From: Lottia gigantea
Lineage: Eukaryota; Mollusca; Gastropoda; Lottiidae
Reading direction: 5' to 3'
Assembly (NCBI RefSeq): GCF_000327385.1
Contig: NW_008711185.1
Location: 124,001 to 188,000, forward strand
Length of the DNA: 64,000 bases
Part shown: piece by piece, positions 34,930-48,400 of the stretch
How positions within the stretch are numbered: the first letter of the stretch is position 1
Layout: every line of letters starts with the position of its first letter
Made by a program: the position numbers and the translations under genes
The notes under the pieces: generated by a model
Told to the model about the DNA's origin: nothing
Database searches by the model: none
Seen by the model: the letters and a program-made list of their open reading frames with translations, nothing else

Positions 34930-37900
34930 AACCTAAAAATTGTTTATTTTAGTCCGACAAAGATATCGATGCACATCAGAGAGTCAGAGAGTCTAACTAC
35001 GTTGAACTACGCGTGAACTACGTTCGAAGTATGTACAACTACCGTCAAGTCTACGTTAAAACAATGATCACAGTAGGGACTATGAATCCGAAGCTCACCG
35101 TAGATATATTTTGAACACGTTGAAAAATTTTGTACTCTACGACCAAATCATGTATAACTATGTTGAACTACGCTTAATTAAGTCTAATTACGTTTAATAT
35201 TTAGAGAAACTACACAGATACATAAATAGGATCAACAGTCTTTAATGAAATTGACCTTAAAACTGGATATTATCAATTTGATGATGCCAACCAAAAAGAC
35301 AGAAAGAAATGTGTTTTATTTTGACCGACAAGGCTGTTAGAGTTTCAAGAATGAAGTTTTCTATATAGTACAACGATTTCAGAAAGGTCAAAGGGTTAAT
35401 TAAAAACGGAAAGTACTAATTTTGATTAAGCAGTTTGGGGGTTTGGCCTCATAATGACTCGATATCAATAGTTGAAACCTACAGGATAACCAAGACACAT
35501 GTTTCTCACAAGTAGGCGTTTATTTTGCTAAAACGTAAAGAAGTTTTCTTACATCTACCAAAAAGCATAAAGTTAAAAGGCTTACGTAATGTTTTTATCT
35601 ACGGTGAACATTCTCTCTACTCCTGTATGCAGCTGGCGGATGAATCGGACTATTTTCAAATATTAGGTCATATGACAATAAATGTATGCCATGTAACTAA
35701 CATCTGAAGAACTATATTTTGTAACACGGATGTAACTTCCGCCAAACAATTTAATAAGATTTTCTTCCAGCTGCATACGAGGTTATTGTCAGGCGTATCG
35801 AGAATGGCCGCCGTAGGTACTATTGTGAATAATTGCCTTATGCTTGCCTTATAGCCTACATCGTAAGGACCACACGTCTCGTCAGCAAACCGACGAAAAG
35901 AACGTAGTTGGGAGCTTTATATGCATGGAAGAACTTGACACCATTTAGCATTTCATGTCTATTGTTTTCAGTGGGCTCATTGTTCTCCAGTCCAAGTAAA
36001 GAGTTTATTAAAGAAGTGATGAAATCAAGGCATTGCTGATATACATGGTAACATGGGCGTAAACAGATTAACAATGGACAAAGATATAATAAAATGATAT
36101 AATTTATATTTTCACCATTACCATAGTATTACATTGATAGTCGTTTGTATAAAATCTTTTGGAATACTTAACAAAACCTACTATAGACGTATAATAATTG
36201 TGTTATAAATACATATTATTATTTTCTATTATAAATCCCTACCTATCTATAATAGTTCAGTCAGAAAAAACTTGGTGAAAGCAAATAGTCTTGATTTTGC
36301 TCTACTTTGAAGGTGAGCAATAACATATTTTTGACAATTTTCAACTATTTTCAAACACATTATTGGAACATTGTTTAAAACAGTCCTAAATTGATATGAA
36401 GATAGTGAGCTAAAATTAAAGTATATATCATATGATACATCATATGAAGGTGCGGGCACAGGAGCGATCTTGGTCGGAGACTTTTGTCGCCGATTAAAGT
36501 CTTGTTTTGAGTTTCAACGACTGGTAATTCCTAAACCGCTATCTACATTCTTACATGTGCAAATGAAAGGTTTAGATTGAAATTTGCTGACACTATTCCA
36601 GCTTCTGATAGCTATTTTGACAGCAAGTTGTTGTCTGGTCTAGTGTCAGAAAAAGAACACTACGAAAATTTGGGATTATCGTATATAAACTACGAAATTC
36701 GCAGATCGATGACTAAATAGTTTTGAGCATCAGCTTGTACTTTCTTTTTGTTAGTATCACGTGACCCTTTGACGTAGAATTTATTGTTACGAAGATTGTA
36801 CGGCGATAATGATGGTATGGCGGAACTACTATGGTTTGCTGGTTTCCTCACTTTTCGCAGCCTAGTTTTTCTGACCCTACATAAGCCGACAACTGTCAAA
36901 ATTACTTTCAGGGGCAGGAGTAGGGGAAGTGAGTTTCTATTGGACTGAATAATGTAATGAGATTAATGTATTCAAACATTACTCGTCATTTAATTGTCTC
37001 GTCAATAGTTGATTGTGGGAATGAAACAATTTTAGAGGACATAAGTGTTAGATCCTTGCACTCAAACAATACTATCAATAGTTGTGGCATGTGGTGTAAT
37101 GTACCAAGCTATAATACGTGACTAAAAGCAATATTCAGAAGCTGATTTGATATTAGTATAGGACGGGGGTTTTCAACCTTTTTTCTTTCTTTTAACCCTT
37201 TCGGAATCCTTGATCGATTGCATTATTGAATCTTTTTCGTGTTGGAGAATATAACTTGAATAGAACGATAGAATTTCGGGTATTTGCCTTCCGGTATCTA
37301 TTGTCAAAATCTACAGCTACGATTTTTCAGTTCAATTTATGGGTCTTATTTTACAATAGCCTGCCAAATTTCTATGGGCCTATACTTTCACCTGATCATG
37401 CAATGATTATTATAGTCTAGCATTCAAAAATCAATGAATTTTTTTACGTTTACATGTTTCAAACATTGTAAGATTAACTAAGTTCTATTAGAAGCCAGCT
37501 GGCTACTGGACTATTTAACAACTATCAAAAATAGTTTTATATATTATAATTCTATGTTCTGATGTATCATGCGTGAATAGCGTGATTTATTATAATATCT
37601 GTCAGAGAATAAAATATACATTATTTCCACATTAGTAAAACTTGTTTTAACAAAAATGGATAAGGTAAGTTAATTAGAAATATACAATAGTAGTTTTTTT
37701 TAACTGTTTATGTGTATCGGGGACACTTTTAGCATCGATTTCAATTTTATGACGTCACTACACCAAAGGAGTTTTGCTATTGCAACGTCACAAAATGTTC
37801 AGTTTTAGTGGAATAGCAACTCACCTCTCCTAAATTTTCCCCCACTCTATTACCATTTTGCTCTTTCCAATTTCACCCCTTTCTGGGTCGCCTCTTTATC

Positions 37901-38810
37901 GTTTAACCCCCTTCCCATTTTGCCTTTTATTTGCCACCATTCTCCCAATTTGCCCTCTTCCCATTTTGCACTTGATTTCTACTTCGCCCCTTCCTAGTTA
38001 GTCCCTCCTCATTTTTGCCTCGGGTTTTGACACAAATTACAGAAAAACTGTTAGATAAACAGAATGAAGAAGATGGAAAAACACATGAAATAGTCTTTAT
38101 AATGTTAATGTTATTAATTAAATAATAGAAGTGAATAACATATTATTAACAAATTAACATAAATAGGGTAATGTGAATACAGAAAAGCAATTACAAATTT
38201 AAATCCTAGAAGAAGTGTATTTTGTTTTATCTAATAAAAAAGGGGGTATTGAAGTTTGAAGGTTCGGAACGAGAAGGGGTGAAGAGGAAAGGAACAAAAT
38301 GGTTAAGTGGCGAGTCGATATGGGAAATGAGTAAAATAGCAAGGACGATACACAAAAAGGGCCGAAACGGGATTGATTTGGAAATGAATTAGAAGTAAAA
38401 TGGGAAAAGGCGAAATAGGAACATACCAGGAACCACAGACGTCTGATTGAACATTAGACCAGCTTCATTTGCCCACATGGTGCAGAAAAATAGGACGTAG
38501 AAGTAGTAATCATAGTTCTCCACAATTTGGCGTTTATTTTTCTAAAATATTAGTGTTAAAACAGCAACCAAAATCAAATAGCAACGTTAAAATGTTTACA
38601 TAAACCTTTTAACAAAGTTTGGCGTTCTAAAATAAAAGTATTGGTTAGATACTCATTTGGTGAATAGTTTTCACAAATCAGACATAAAAACTCAGACTGT
38701 CCGTTACAATGAAGATCCTATCTTGTGGCATATATAATATTGGAGGTTAAGGCCCAATGGAATCTTTTAAATATACCATATTATAACACATTCAGAAGCA
38801 GCCCAAAGGC
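34930..38810. other. Gene-poor spacer with repeat relics
   Basis: Apart from the Gypsy relic I see no exon. It holds part of family E (36450-36500), a family A relic (37690-37810), another with a SINE-like tail (38428-38515: CCCACATGGTGCAGAAAAAT), and an AT-rich repeat shared with 41643-41800 and 43316-43660 at about 35405-35540. Confidence 0.55.
35215..35400 (+). pseudogene. Gypsy/Ty3 reverse-transcriptase fossil fragment
   Basis: A stretch reads NEIDLKTGYYQF, the RT motif with the first catalytic Asp of Gypsy/Ty3 elements. It is a short, old, broken fragment; no LTRs are evident. Confidence 0.6.
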
Positions 38811-38894
38811 CAAGCAGTGCTAAATTACAATCAGCTTCTTTCCACCTCTTTTGGTTGCCGTTGTATGATTACAGGTTACCTGTCTAAACGAATT

Positions 38895-39203
38895 CCGCAA
38901 CCTCTTTCAACTTTCATGCTTCAATATCTTTCAACTTCCATGCTCCGACCTTTTTCAACCTCCATGCTCCGACTTCTTTCGAGTTCCATGCTTCAACATC
39001 TTTCAACTTCCATACATCAACATCTTTCAACTTCCATACTTCAACATCTTTCAACTTCCATACTCCGACCTCTTTCAACTTCCATGCTTCAACCTCTTTC
39101 AACTTACATACTTTAACCTCTTTCAACTTCCATGCTTCAACCTCTTTCAACTAACATGCTTCAACCTCTTTCAACTTCCATGCTTCAACATCTTTCAGCT
39201 AAT
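38895..39203. repeat. 24-bp minisatellite
   Basis: About twelve copies of CTTTCAACTTCCATGCTTCA plus ACCT. Frames stay open on both strands because the unit is a multiple of three. Confidence 0.92.
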
Positions 39204-39259
39204 GAAAATGGTGTTGTGAGTTATGTGATTTTTTTTTACTCTAATGGCGGAAGACAAGA

Positions 39260-39555
39260 CAACTAGTCTTCAGAAGTAAAGAAATGTAGCCTACGAGAGC
39301 TCTCACAACCCTTGCCATAATATCTTAAACTAGGAAGAATTTGTTTTCCTATTTCTATAGATGACTTTTCTATATGGCAGTGTCTTAAGTTTAGTCTTTG
39401 TGACTTTCAAACGCGAATAATTCTGGACACGTATGGATCTGAAGGCTCAAACTTCGACGGCGAGATGTGAACACTATTACTGATTGGCTTAGCTAATAAA
39501 ACATTCTTCAGACTAAGGTACGATTAGTCAAAAAATGGCGCATCTATCCCTTTAA
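39260..39555. repeat. MITE family C copy
   Basis: Interior CAAACGCGAATAATTCTGGA, ACTGATTGGCTTAGC and right end GCGCATCTATCCCTTTA. Confidence 0.65.
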
Positions 39556-39964
39556 CTTTCATATTATATAAACAAATGTATAGAAAGTTCTAGAAAAGCC
39601 GATTCGATCTAAAATATTTACTTTGATTTTCCTCTTTGTTTGTTGAGACTCAACTTTCAATTCTGAAAAACAACATTCAGGTTTTGCAAATTTTGTTTTG
39701 GCGTTAAAAGCATTGTTTCGATCCAAACTGTTTAAGAGAAATTGAGATTCTACTTTTGTTTTAGTTCGGAACGTCACGTTGTCGTGTTTCTGATTTAGAG
39801 TATTATTTTGGTTTAAGCTATTCTCATATAGGGGTCAAATTAGTTATTTTGTACAGAACCTAGTGATGGGGTGATCATAACTTAATGATTTAATTTGTTT
39901 TTTCATAATGATTTTTTAATAGAAATATTAAAACAGAATACTTCTATATCGGTCTAAAATTTAT

Positions 39965-40750
39965 GCATTGAGTACTATTTTAACAATGGTATTTCTATAT
40001 TGCTCTTCAATTGATGTATTGAGTACTATTTTAACAATGGTATTTCTATATCACTCTTAATTGATGGATTGAGCACTATTTTAACAATGGTATTTCTATA
40101 TTGCTCTTCAATTGATGTATTGAGCACTATTTTAACAATGGTATTTCTATATCACTCTATAATTGATGGATTGAGCACTATTTTAACAATGGTATTTCTA
40201 TGCCACTCTTCAATTGATGTATTGAGTACTATTTTAACAGTGGTATTTTTATATCGCTCTACAATTGATGTATTGAGTACTATTTCAACAATGGTATTTC
40301 TATATCACTCTTCAATTGATGTATTGAGCATTAATTTAACAATGGTACTTCTATATCACCCTACAATTGGTGTATTGAGCACTATTTCAACAGTGGTATT
40401 TCTATATCGCTCTACAATTGATGTATTGGACATTATTTTAACAATGGTATTTCTATATCGCTCTACAATTGATGTATTGAACAATATTTTAACAGTGGTA
40501 TTTCTTTGTCACTCTACAATTGATGTATTGAGCACTATTTTAACAATGGTGTTTCTATATCGCTCTACAATTGATGTATTGAACAATATTTTAACAATGG
40601 TATTTCTATATCACTCTACAATTGATGTATTGAGCACTATTTTAACAATGGTGTTTCTATATCGCTCTACAATAAATGATGTATTGAGCACGATTTTAAC
40701 AATGGTATTTCTATATCGCTCTACAATTGATGTATTGAGCACTATTCTAA
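39965..40750. repeat. About 54-bp minisatellite, ORF-preserving
   Basis: About fourteen copies of a unit containing TTGATGTATTGAGCACTATT and TTAACAATGGTATTTCTATA. One frame (40069-40797) stays open for 242 codons. No signal peptide, splice context or outside similarity supports a gene. Confidence 0.92.
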
Positions 40751-41342
40751 TAGTGAAAATAATTTCGCATTGTATTGATTTTTTTTATGTACAGTGAAAT
40801 CCTAAGGCGCAGTAGTGAAATAGTCCTAGAAGTTGGTTGCTGTAATATATATCCTTTGAAGGACGCATTATTTTGTTGTCTTTTGTCGCCTTTCCTTAAT
40901 GTCATGTATTTATACCCCAATTTTCACCTCGGCTAATATTTGGAGTGCGTGTCGTAAGTTTTGATTATTTTAATTTTTTTTGAAAAACAATATTTATATC
41001 TAGTTTCCAGACATCAGTGCCCTTGAAACGTTTCAGCCCCACTTGTTTTAACTATTTCTCGTTCACCTGTTTACAGCAGTGGTGGAGCCAGGTTTACGCC
41101 CGAATTTCTAACCTAGTTATGAAGTTTTTTCCCGAAAAAGATGTCTTCGGGGCTGCAAGGGGGGCGGTGATTTGTAAGCATGTATGCAAATTTTTATTCA
41201 AATATGTCATGAAGTATATATTTTATCTGCTTTTAATACCAGTGTCTCAATTTCCTACACAATATAAAATTTCGCTAGTACTATATGTATCTACTTGATC
41301 AAACTGAATTTGCATTAAAAAAAAAAGAGGTGAATTAAAAAC

Positions 41343-41645
41343 AGAAGGTTCGATTCCTTGAGTGTCAGAAACGGGATTTTTTTTTTGCTAAGCCAATCAG
41401 TAATAGCGTTCACGGCTGAGAGTTGAAATTTGAACCTTCAAATCTGTGTGTTGAATTGTTCGCGTTTGAATGTTAAAATGACGACTCGTAATTTTAAGAT
41501 ACTCTGTGATATATAGAGTAAAATTCCTAGATGAGATATTTTTGAAGTGCGATTTCGTACATTTCTAGTCTTCTGAAGAGTATCTACATAATATATTCAA
41601 GACCAAAACCAACCCCCCAAAATGGCGTAACTACTGTCCCTTTAA
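41343..41645. repeat. MITE family C copy
   Basis: AAGCCAATCAGTAATAGCGT, GACGACTCGT and right end GTAACTACTGTCCCTTTA. It precedes SLC6 copy B. The rest of 40800-42400 shows no exon. Confidence 0.65.
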
Positions 41646-42414
41646 TTAAGCAGTTTGACCTAGTTTTCGTTTTTTAGTTAAAACTTGCAGAGACGTTAAG
41701 AGACATATTTCTCTAGATTTTGGCGTATCATTTTCACAAAATTAGCAAAAAAAATTTCAACCTACAAAAAAAGGAATGCCCCTTAAATATGCGTTAGCTA
41801 TAGTTTTTAAATTATAGGCCTTTCAGTCTGTTATTTGCTTTAAAATTGTGGCCAGTGAAAGATGGCTTTGGGCCTTTAAGTTTACCTATGCTACTAGGAT
41901 TCCATACGAAACTGCGTATGGCTCCTACGTGGAAATAAAATCAGATCACATTTAAAGTTTTATAAATGGCTTTAAATGTGAGTTGAAGGCTTTATTGAAA
42001 TATTCTAGCCTTTATCACAATTCAACATATTAAGTTGAAAAAGTGATTCAAAATGGTTGTGAACTACATTCGTGTGTTTTTTTTCCACGCAAGAACTATA
42101 CGCAGTTTCAAGCATGATTTAGTATGCCGGGCGCTAATAGTTGTAGAACAGTTACGGTCTCTGAAATCTATGCCACAAGCAGAAAAAAGCAACAGAATCT
42201 GCTGATAAATTAGTTAAGCTTCGAAGCCTTATCTACTGCTGTGCTCTGTTTGTTTTATTCAAATGATTTAAAAATACATATTTGTATAAAAAAAAATAAC
42301 AGCCACTGAAAATATCAACAAATTTGTGAAAAAGTGTGAAGACGTGTTTTACCAAAAGTAAACCTGAAAATTTAAATCATTGCAAGCAGTAAGTTGTTCT
42401 TTGAAATGTATTAG

Positions 42415-45400
42415 ATGGAGAAAGATAAGACAGAACTACAGACATTTATACAGAATGGAGCCAATGAACCTGTCAAAATAGTTGACGGTTCTGATGATGA
42501 TGGTGACGAACCAGAACGTGATCAATGGATAAGAAAATTGGATTTTGTACTATCGTTAATTGGTTATTCTGTCGGTGTGGGCAATTTATGGCGATTCCCG
42601 TATATATGCCTCCGAAATGGTGGCGGTAAGTCTATTCTGCCTTTATACACGAATAGTAAAAATTGATTATTTAAATACTCGAATACAGTTGAGTTCCATC
42701 GTTTTTCCGTCCCTCCGATACCGTTTAATCTTGATAGCCTTGACCGTATGGAATATAGCTGTCACAGAATTCAGTATTGTTGAGTTCGTCTTGTCTTTTT
42801 TTCAGGTGCCTTTCTCATTCCATTCTTTTTCTTCCTATTGTTATGTGGTATACCATTGTTTTACTTAGAAGTTTGTTTAGGACAGTTTTCTGGTACCAGC
42901 CCTCTCTTTGTCTTCAAACTATGTCCTTTATTTAAAGGTAAGTGTTACAAACTATGTCGTAATCGTAATAGATTATGTTCTTTATTCAAAGGTAAGTGTT
43001 ACAAAGTACGCGTTGTCCTTTATAGCAAGGTAGGTGTAATAAGTAATGTTGTTTATTCCACGATATGGATACCAAACTGAATGTGTCCCTTTATTTAAAG
43101 GGGGAGTATGTAGTAATATTTTCATTATCAAAATGTCGTAAATTATAGTTTAAATTTTTTTTTTGTAAAGCGTGAAGCCATTTTGATTGTCAAGAATGAT
43201 ATTAAGTGACTTTGTTGTTAGGTAGGGATGGCCATATGTTTTTTAATGACTATTTTTGTACCGTCGCGGTACGAATAGGCACGGCCTTAAATAATATCTT
43301 AAGTTATAGTTTAGATTAAGCAGTTTGACCTAGTTTTTGATGTTTTTGGTGAATTTATAATGGCTAGATATTATTAGTTGAAACCTTTAGTATACGTAGG
43401 AAACATATTTCTTTACAATTGGGCGTTTATTTTATTTTATTTTACGTACAGTGGCTTTCTAACAGCTTAACAAAAAAAGCAGAACGAACTAAAAAAAAAA
43501 AGTTTACGTTAACTTTTTAAATATTTTTTTGCGTAAACAAAATAACGGCTAGATTTTTTGTTAGTTAAAACTTTCAGATACGTTAATGGACACGTTTCTC
43601 CAGATTTAGGTGTATAAATTTCACAAATTTGAACAAAAACCGAATGCCCCTTTAACTATCAATAAAAACATAAGTGCTTGATATAAAGGTAAATAGAGCA
43701 CACAAAGTAATTTATTTAACAGTAGTGTAACTAACTATCTTATTAATTTAGCAAATTATATTCTTTTTATAAACCGTAACTTATACCTGAATATAATTCT
43801 AAAATATGTTATTTACATCTATCAAACTAAAACGATCAGTGACGTTATCAAACACTTATTTTTAGTGGAATTGCAGGAACCACAGGACGTCGAATCGAAA
43901 GTTTGAATGATGCAAATTGATGCTATCGGGGTCCACTTTACACTTTAAAACAGTAGAAAACCTCCTTACAATCCCTTTAATATAGGTACTTAAAGATGAG
44001 TTTCCTATTTTTTAGTGTCAAATTAAGCAAACTATTTGATTAATTGGTGTTTCTAATAAATTATCATCTATTCTTAATCATATCATTATGTTAATACATA
44101 TAATTAAGAGTTTTCACCAATCATAAATGTCCATGGATATACAGTCTGGATAAACAAAAAAAAAATGACTTTTGGACCTATCTTGATCGGTCACTCATTG
44201 GAATTTCGCTATTTTAGCTAATTATGAATTAAATATGAACACGTGATACAAACTGGTATTTTTCCAAGTCATTAGAACACCTCTACTTTCTATTCATATA
44301 AGTATTATCATTTTATATAGAAGCGAGGAGCACATATATTCCATAATATTGTCTTGTGTTCTTTGAGATATAAGTTTATATGGTTCAATCCCGGCAAAGG
44401 TCGAGATAATACCTTCAAATTTTTCAACCCGGTTTCCCCTGTCAGTGATGCAGGTAAGAGGGGCTGACATGGGAAAAGTGTCTAGTCGGATGGGACAATA
44501 AATCAAGGTCCCGTGTGCTACAGGCTGTGACGTTAAAGATCCTTCGAGAGTTGGAAATCGAAAAAGAGCAGGCTAATGCCGCTATCCTAGCAAATTTTCC
44601 CTCATTGTACCCAGAATTACGTTGCACGTTTTCATGAGCCCACATGGTGCAGAGAAGTATACCGTAAAACTCCATTCATTTCATTTCATTTTTATTTGGG
44701 ATATCAGTTAACAAAAGATAATCAAATATCTGGACTGGGACAGCGAAAAAAATGGTTTATTCTCCTTCCAGGAATAGGATATGGGATGGTCATAGTTTCC
44801 GGTATTGTAACAATATATTTTAATTGTATTATGACCTGGGTTTTATATTATTTAATAAATTCATTCGGAGAAGAGTTACCATGGCAACGATGTGGACATT
44901 GGTGGAACACTGCCACCTGTCGGGATAATTTTGCACATATTGAAAACTCCAGTGTCTACGGAAATGGAACTTTCTACGGCAATTATTCTGATATTTACGG
45001 AAATGCCACAGATTTTTACCTCAACAACACAACACCTAATCTCTTTCTAAACCAAACTGGTAAAACAGCTTCTGAAGAATTCTGGCAGTAAGTTGACAAC
45101 CTTTGTCGAATCCTTTGATTAATATCACTGAGTGTACATGATTCAAATAATTGCCAACAATCAACAGATTATTCTGCAAAACCAGTTTCCATGATAAAAT
45201 TAGTTTGTAGGTTTTTTGGGTTTTGTTTGTGAAACACTGGTGTCGGGGGAATTGTAACTGAATTGATTGGTTTAGGGCGGTTTTGTTTTGTAAAAATGGT
45301 GCATTATCAACAAGGATTATGTGAATAGGTTTTTTTTGTGAAACACGGGGCTCGGTTCTGTCTGAACATCAATTTACATCAATGTACTGACTGTCTGTTG

Positions 45401-48400
45401 ATTTGTTTCTTTTCAGATATAACGTTTTAAGAAAATCGGAAGGTTTCGAAAATCTAGGATCTATACAAACACATAATGCCTTATGTCTATTAGCCGCTTG
45501 GGTTGTGGTTTTTCTTTGTTTGATAAAAGGAGTCAAATCTCTTGGATATGTTAGTATTTTACCTCTTCTAAATGATTATGTAGTTGATAAACCTAGTTAC
45601 CTTACAGCATTTAATATTCCGGTAGTCAAATACGTATACGGTAGTAGTAACCCTGTCGTCTACTTGGGGTCCTACAATGTTGCTGTCTGCACTTTGTACA
45701 CAAGATTTATGGCCAATTCATGAACTGCACATGCGTTGAGATTGACCAGATTTGCACTTCACGTATAGAAAAACATTTTCCATACAAAACCAATTTATTT
45801 CAATATAGTTATAATGCAGATCTAGATGCGGATATAATATACACACAAAAAATAAAAAACAACCAAATTTGCATATTATCCAGACTATTTTTTGTTTCAG
45901 GTTGTTTATGTTACAGCTTTATTACCGTATTTTCTATTAACATTATTTTTAATACGTGGTTGTATGTTACCTGGTGCTTTAGATGGTATCAAATTCTATA
46001 TCACTCCAGATTTCTCCAAACTAAAGAGTATCAGTGTAAGTAACCTTATATTATGTTTGGATGTCCAACTGCAAACTGTTTACAGCGAAAGTACCGATAG
46101 CGCTCTACAAGTTGTCATGGATTGACCCCTGAAAAATAACCCTCTAGTCCCGAATAGTCAAGTCTGGCTATGGGCTTTTGGTATCATGGCAGCCGTTATT
46201 TACCGGTACTTTGTCCAAATTGTCACGTGATCACTATTAGATATTCGTGTGGGGACCCCTCAATTCCCCTCCTGATCATGATTATGCATGTTGAAACGGT
46301 TCGGTAGTTTTCAAGACTTGGCGTTTGCAGCGAAGACATGGGTTTTTTTTACAGGATTCTTTTCACAAACGATTCATTTTTGTGTACATGTAATATTATG
46401 TAACCTTAATATTCAATGTAACATTATGTAACGGTAATTAATATAATATTATAGGTATGGACTGAGGCGTGTCTTCAGGTATTTTTCTCACTCGGACCAG
46501 CCTGGGGTGGTTTAATAACCATGTCAAGTTTTAATAAATTTAATCACAATTGTTTCAGGTAATTAGTCTTATTTTTTAATGACACAGACATTTGAGGTCA
46601 AAATAATAACTGAGTTATTACAGTTTTCCTTGGTAAGATAAAGACTCAATCTCGTCATGGTCGAGATAATAACTTATGTGTTGCTGCATGGTTGGCGAAC
46701 ATTAAGAAAATACCATTTGATACCACATTTTTACAAAGAATTTTTTTTTTAAATCGGTCCGATCTGGTCCCCGATGAAACATTTCTTTGATAGGTCAGAA
46801 TGTCGTCTTGAATTGCCTCCAATTGCCCCCTCTATAGAGCCGATTGGGTTTTGACCCATGGTCCATGACGGCGACAAATCGGACGTTCTACATTTGCTAA
46901 TAGGGTGTTTTTTCAAAGGATTGTTTTCGTTCTGATAGTAACAGATAATTATTTTGGACGATCGTTTGTTTTTTTTTTGTGAAAATTATCGAAAACGTTC
47001 GACCACTTTCGAGCACTACCTTATATCATCGGGGGAAGATCTGGAGCGATTGTTTCATTCTCCTGAGGAACGTTTTGCAAAACAGAAGTCGATTCAAATT
47101 GTCGGACCATGACTGTCTTGATCGTCTGAAGGTCGCATTGTCTCGTCTGTAATCTAGAGCTTTCGGTTAAATTGTCCGAAAACCGTTTACTTCCGACTTG
47201 CTGTTGCCTACTTCAACATACACCGACATTCGGCCACTCCGGCACAGAGAACGGTAGACATCGGAAGCGGGTACTTCAGGTACTTTCGCATAGGAATCGT
47301 GTCGATCGCTTAAAGAATTTCCACAATTCGTCTCCCGACCCCAGCCACTTTTCATTTATCGGGGCTTAATCGAGTTTTAGAAAAAGAGGACGACTGGAGG
47401 CGATTCGAGACTACAAACGGGTCCATCAAAATCCAGCCGATCGCTTTTTCGGTACCCTGCCCTCGGAGGACTGCCGATTGACCAAAGCAGCCGACTGACC
47501 AAATAAAGTAATCGGGTTCTATTTGAACCATAATGATGCTTGTTGAAATTAGGCGATCACTCATGATAAAATCTACGACGGTGTCTTTTCTTTTTAAATC
47601 AGATGCCGAAAAGTTGGACGTAAAACTCAATATCGTTTCATTTTTTTAATTGTATGTATAGGGATGCCGTGATAGCTACGATGGCGGATGGGTTAACATG
47701 TTTCTATGGAGGATTTGTTATTTTTGCTGTATTAGGTTTTATGGCTAAAGAAGCTGGTGTTGGAGTTACTGAAGTGGCTATTGGAGGTACTCAATCATGT
47801 ATTTTTACCATAGGGAAACTACTATTGTGCTATTCACAAGTCTCTGTAGCTTCAAACATCCACTTTGGATTATTTGAAGTGTGGTTTGCATCTGGAATAT
47901 AAGATGAGGTGAAAGGAGACTACCTTATCATCCTTCATAGTGAACTTCGTCTTATACCTTGACTACAATAGCCACCTTTCTTGTATCACGGAGGTTTGTA
48001 AATGCAACGATTTGATTGTAATCTAGTGAATATAGCCAGTCAGAGTATTTCTATCGAGAGTCCTAATTGGCTTTATTCACTTGCGTACAACTCATTTAAA
48101 TTGCTGCAATCCGTGATACAAAACCAGTGACCATTGTGGTCAAGGTATAAGACAAAGTTCGTAATACCTTGACCATTGTGAAGATGAATATTTTTGTAAG
48201 GTCGATAGCTTTCAGAAACACATGTCCATGTGCGCATGCTATGCGCTCTAACAATAGACAATATGTATAGTATCGTACTCTTTACTTTTATAACGATTAA
48301 AATGTAACTATAAATTTCTAGGTCCTGGACTAGCTCTAGTAGCTTACCCAGCAGCTATCACTAAATTACCAATACCTCAATTCTGGGCTGTTCTCTTCTT

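Noticed and set aside
38817-39150. Frames with LSTSMLRP or KLKEVEAW repeats on opposite strands
   Set aside because: Both come from a 24-bp minisatellite without stops.
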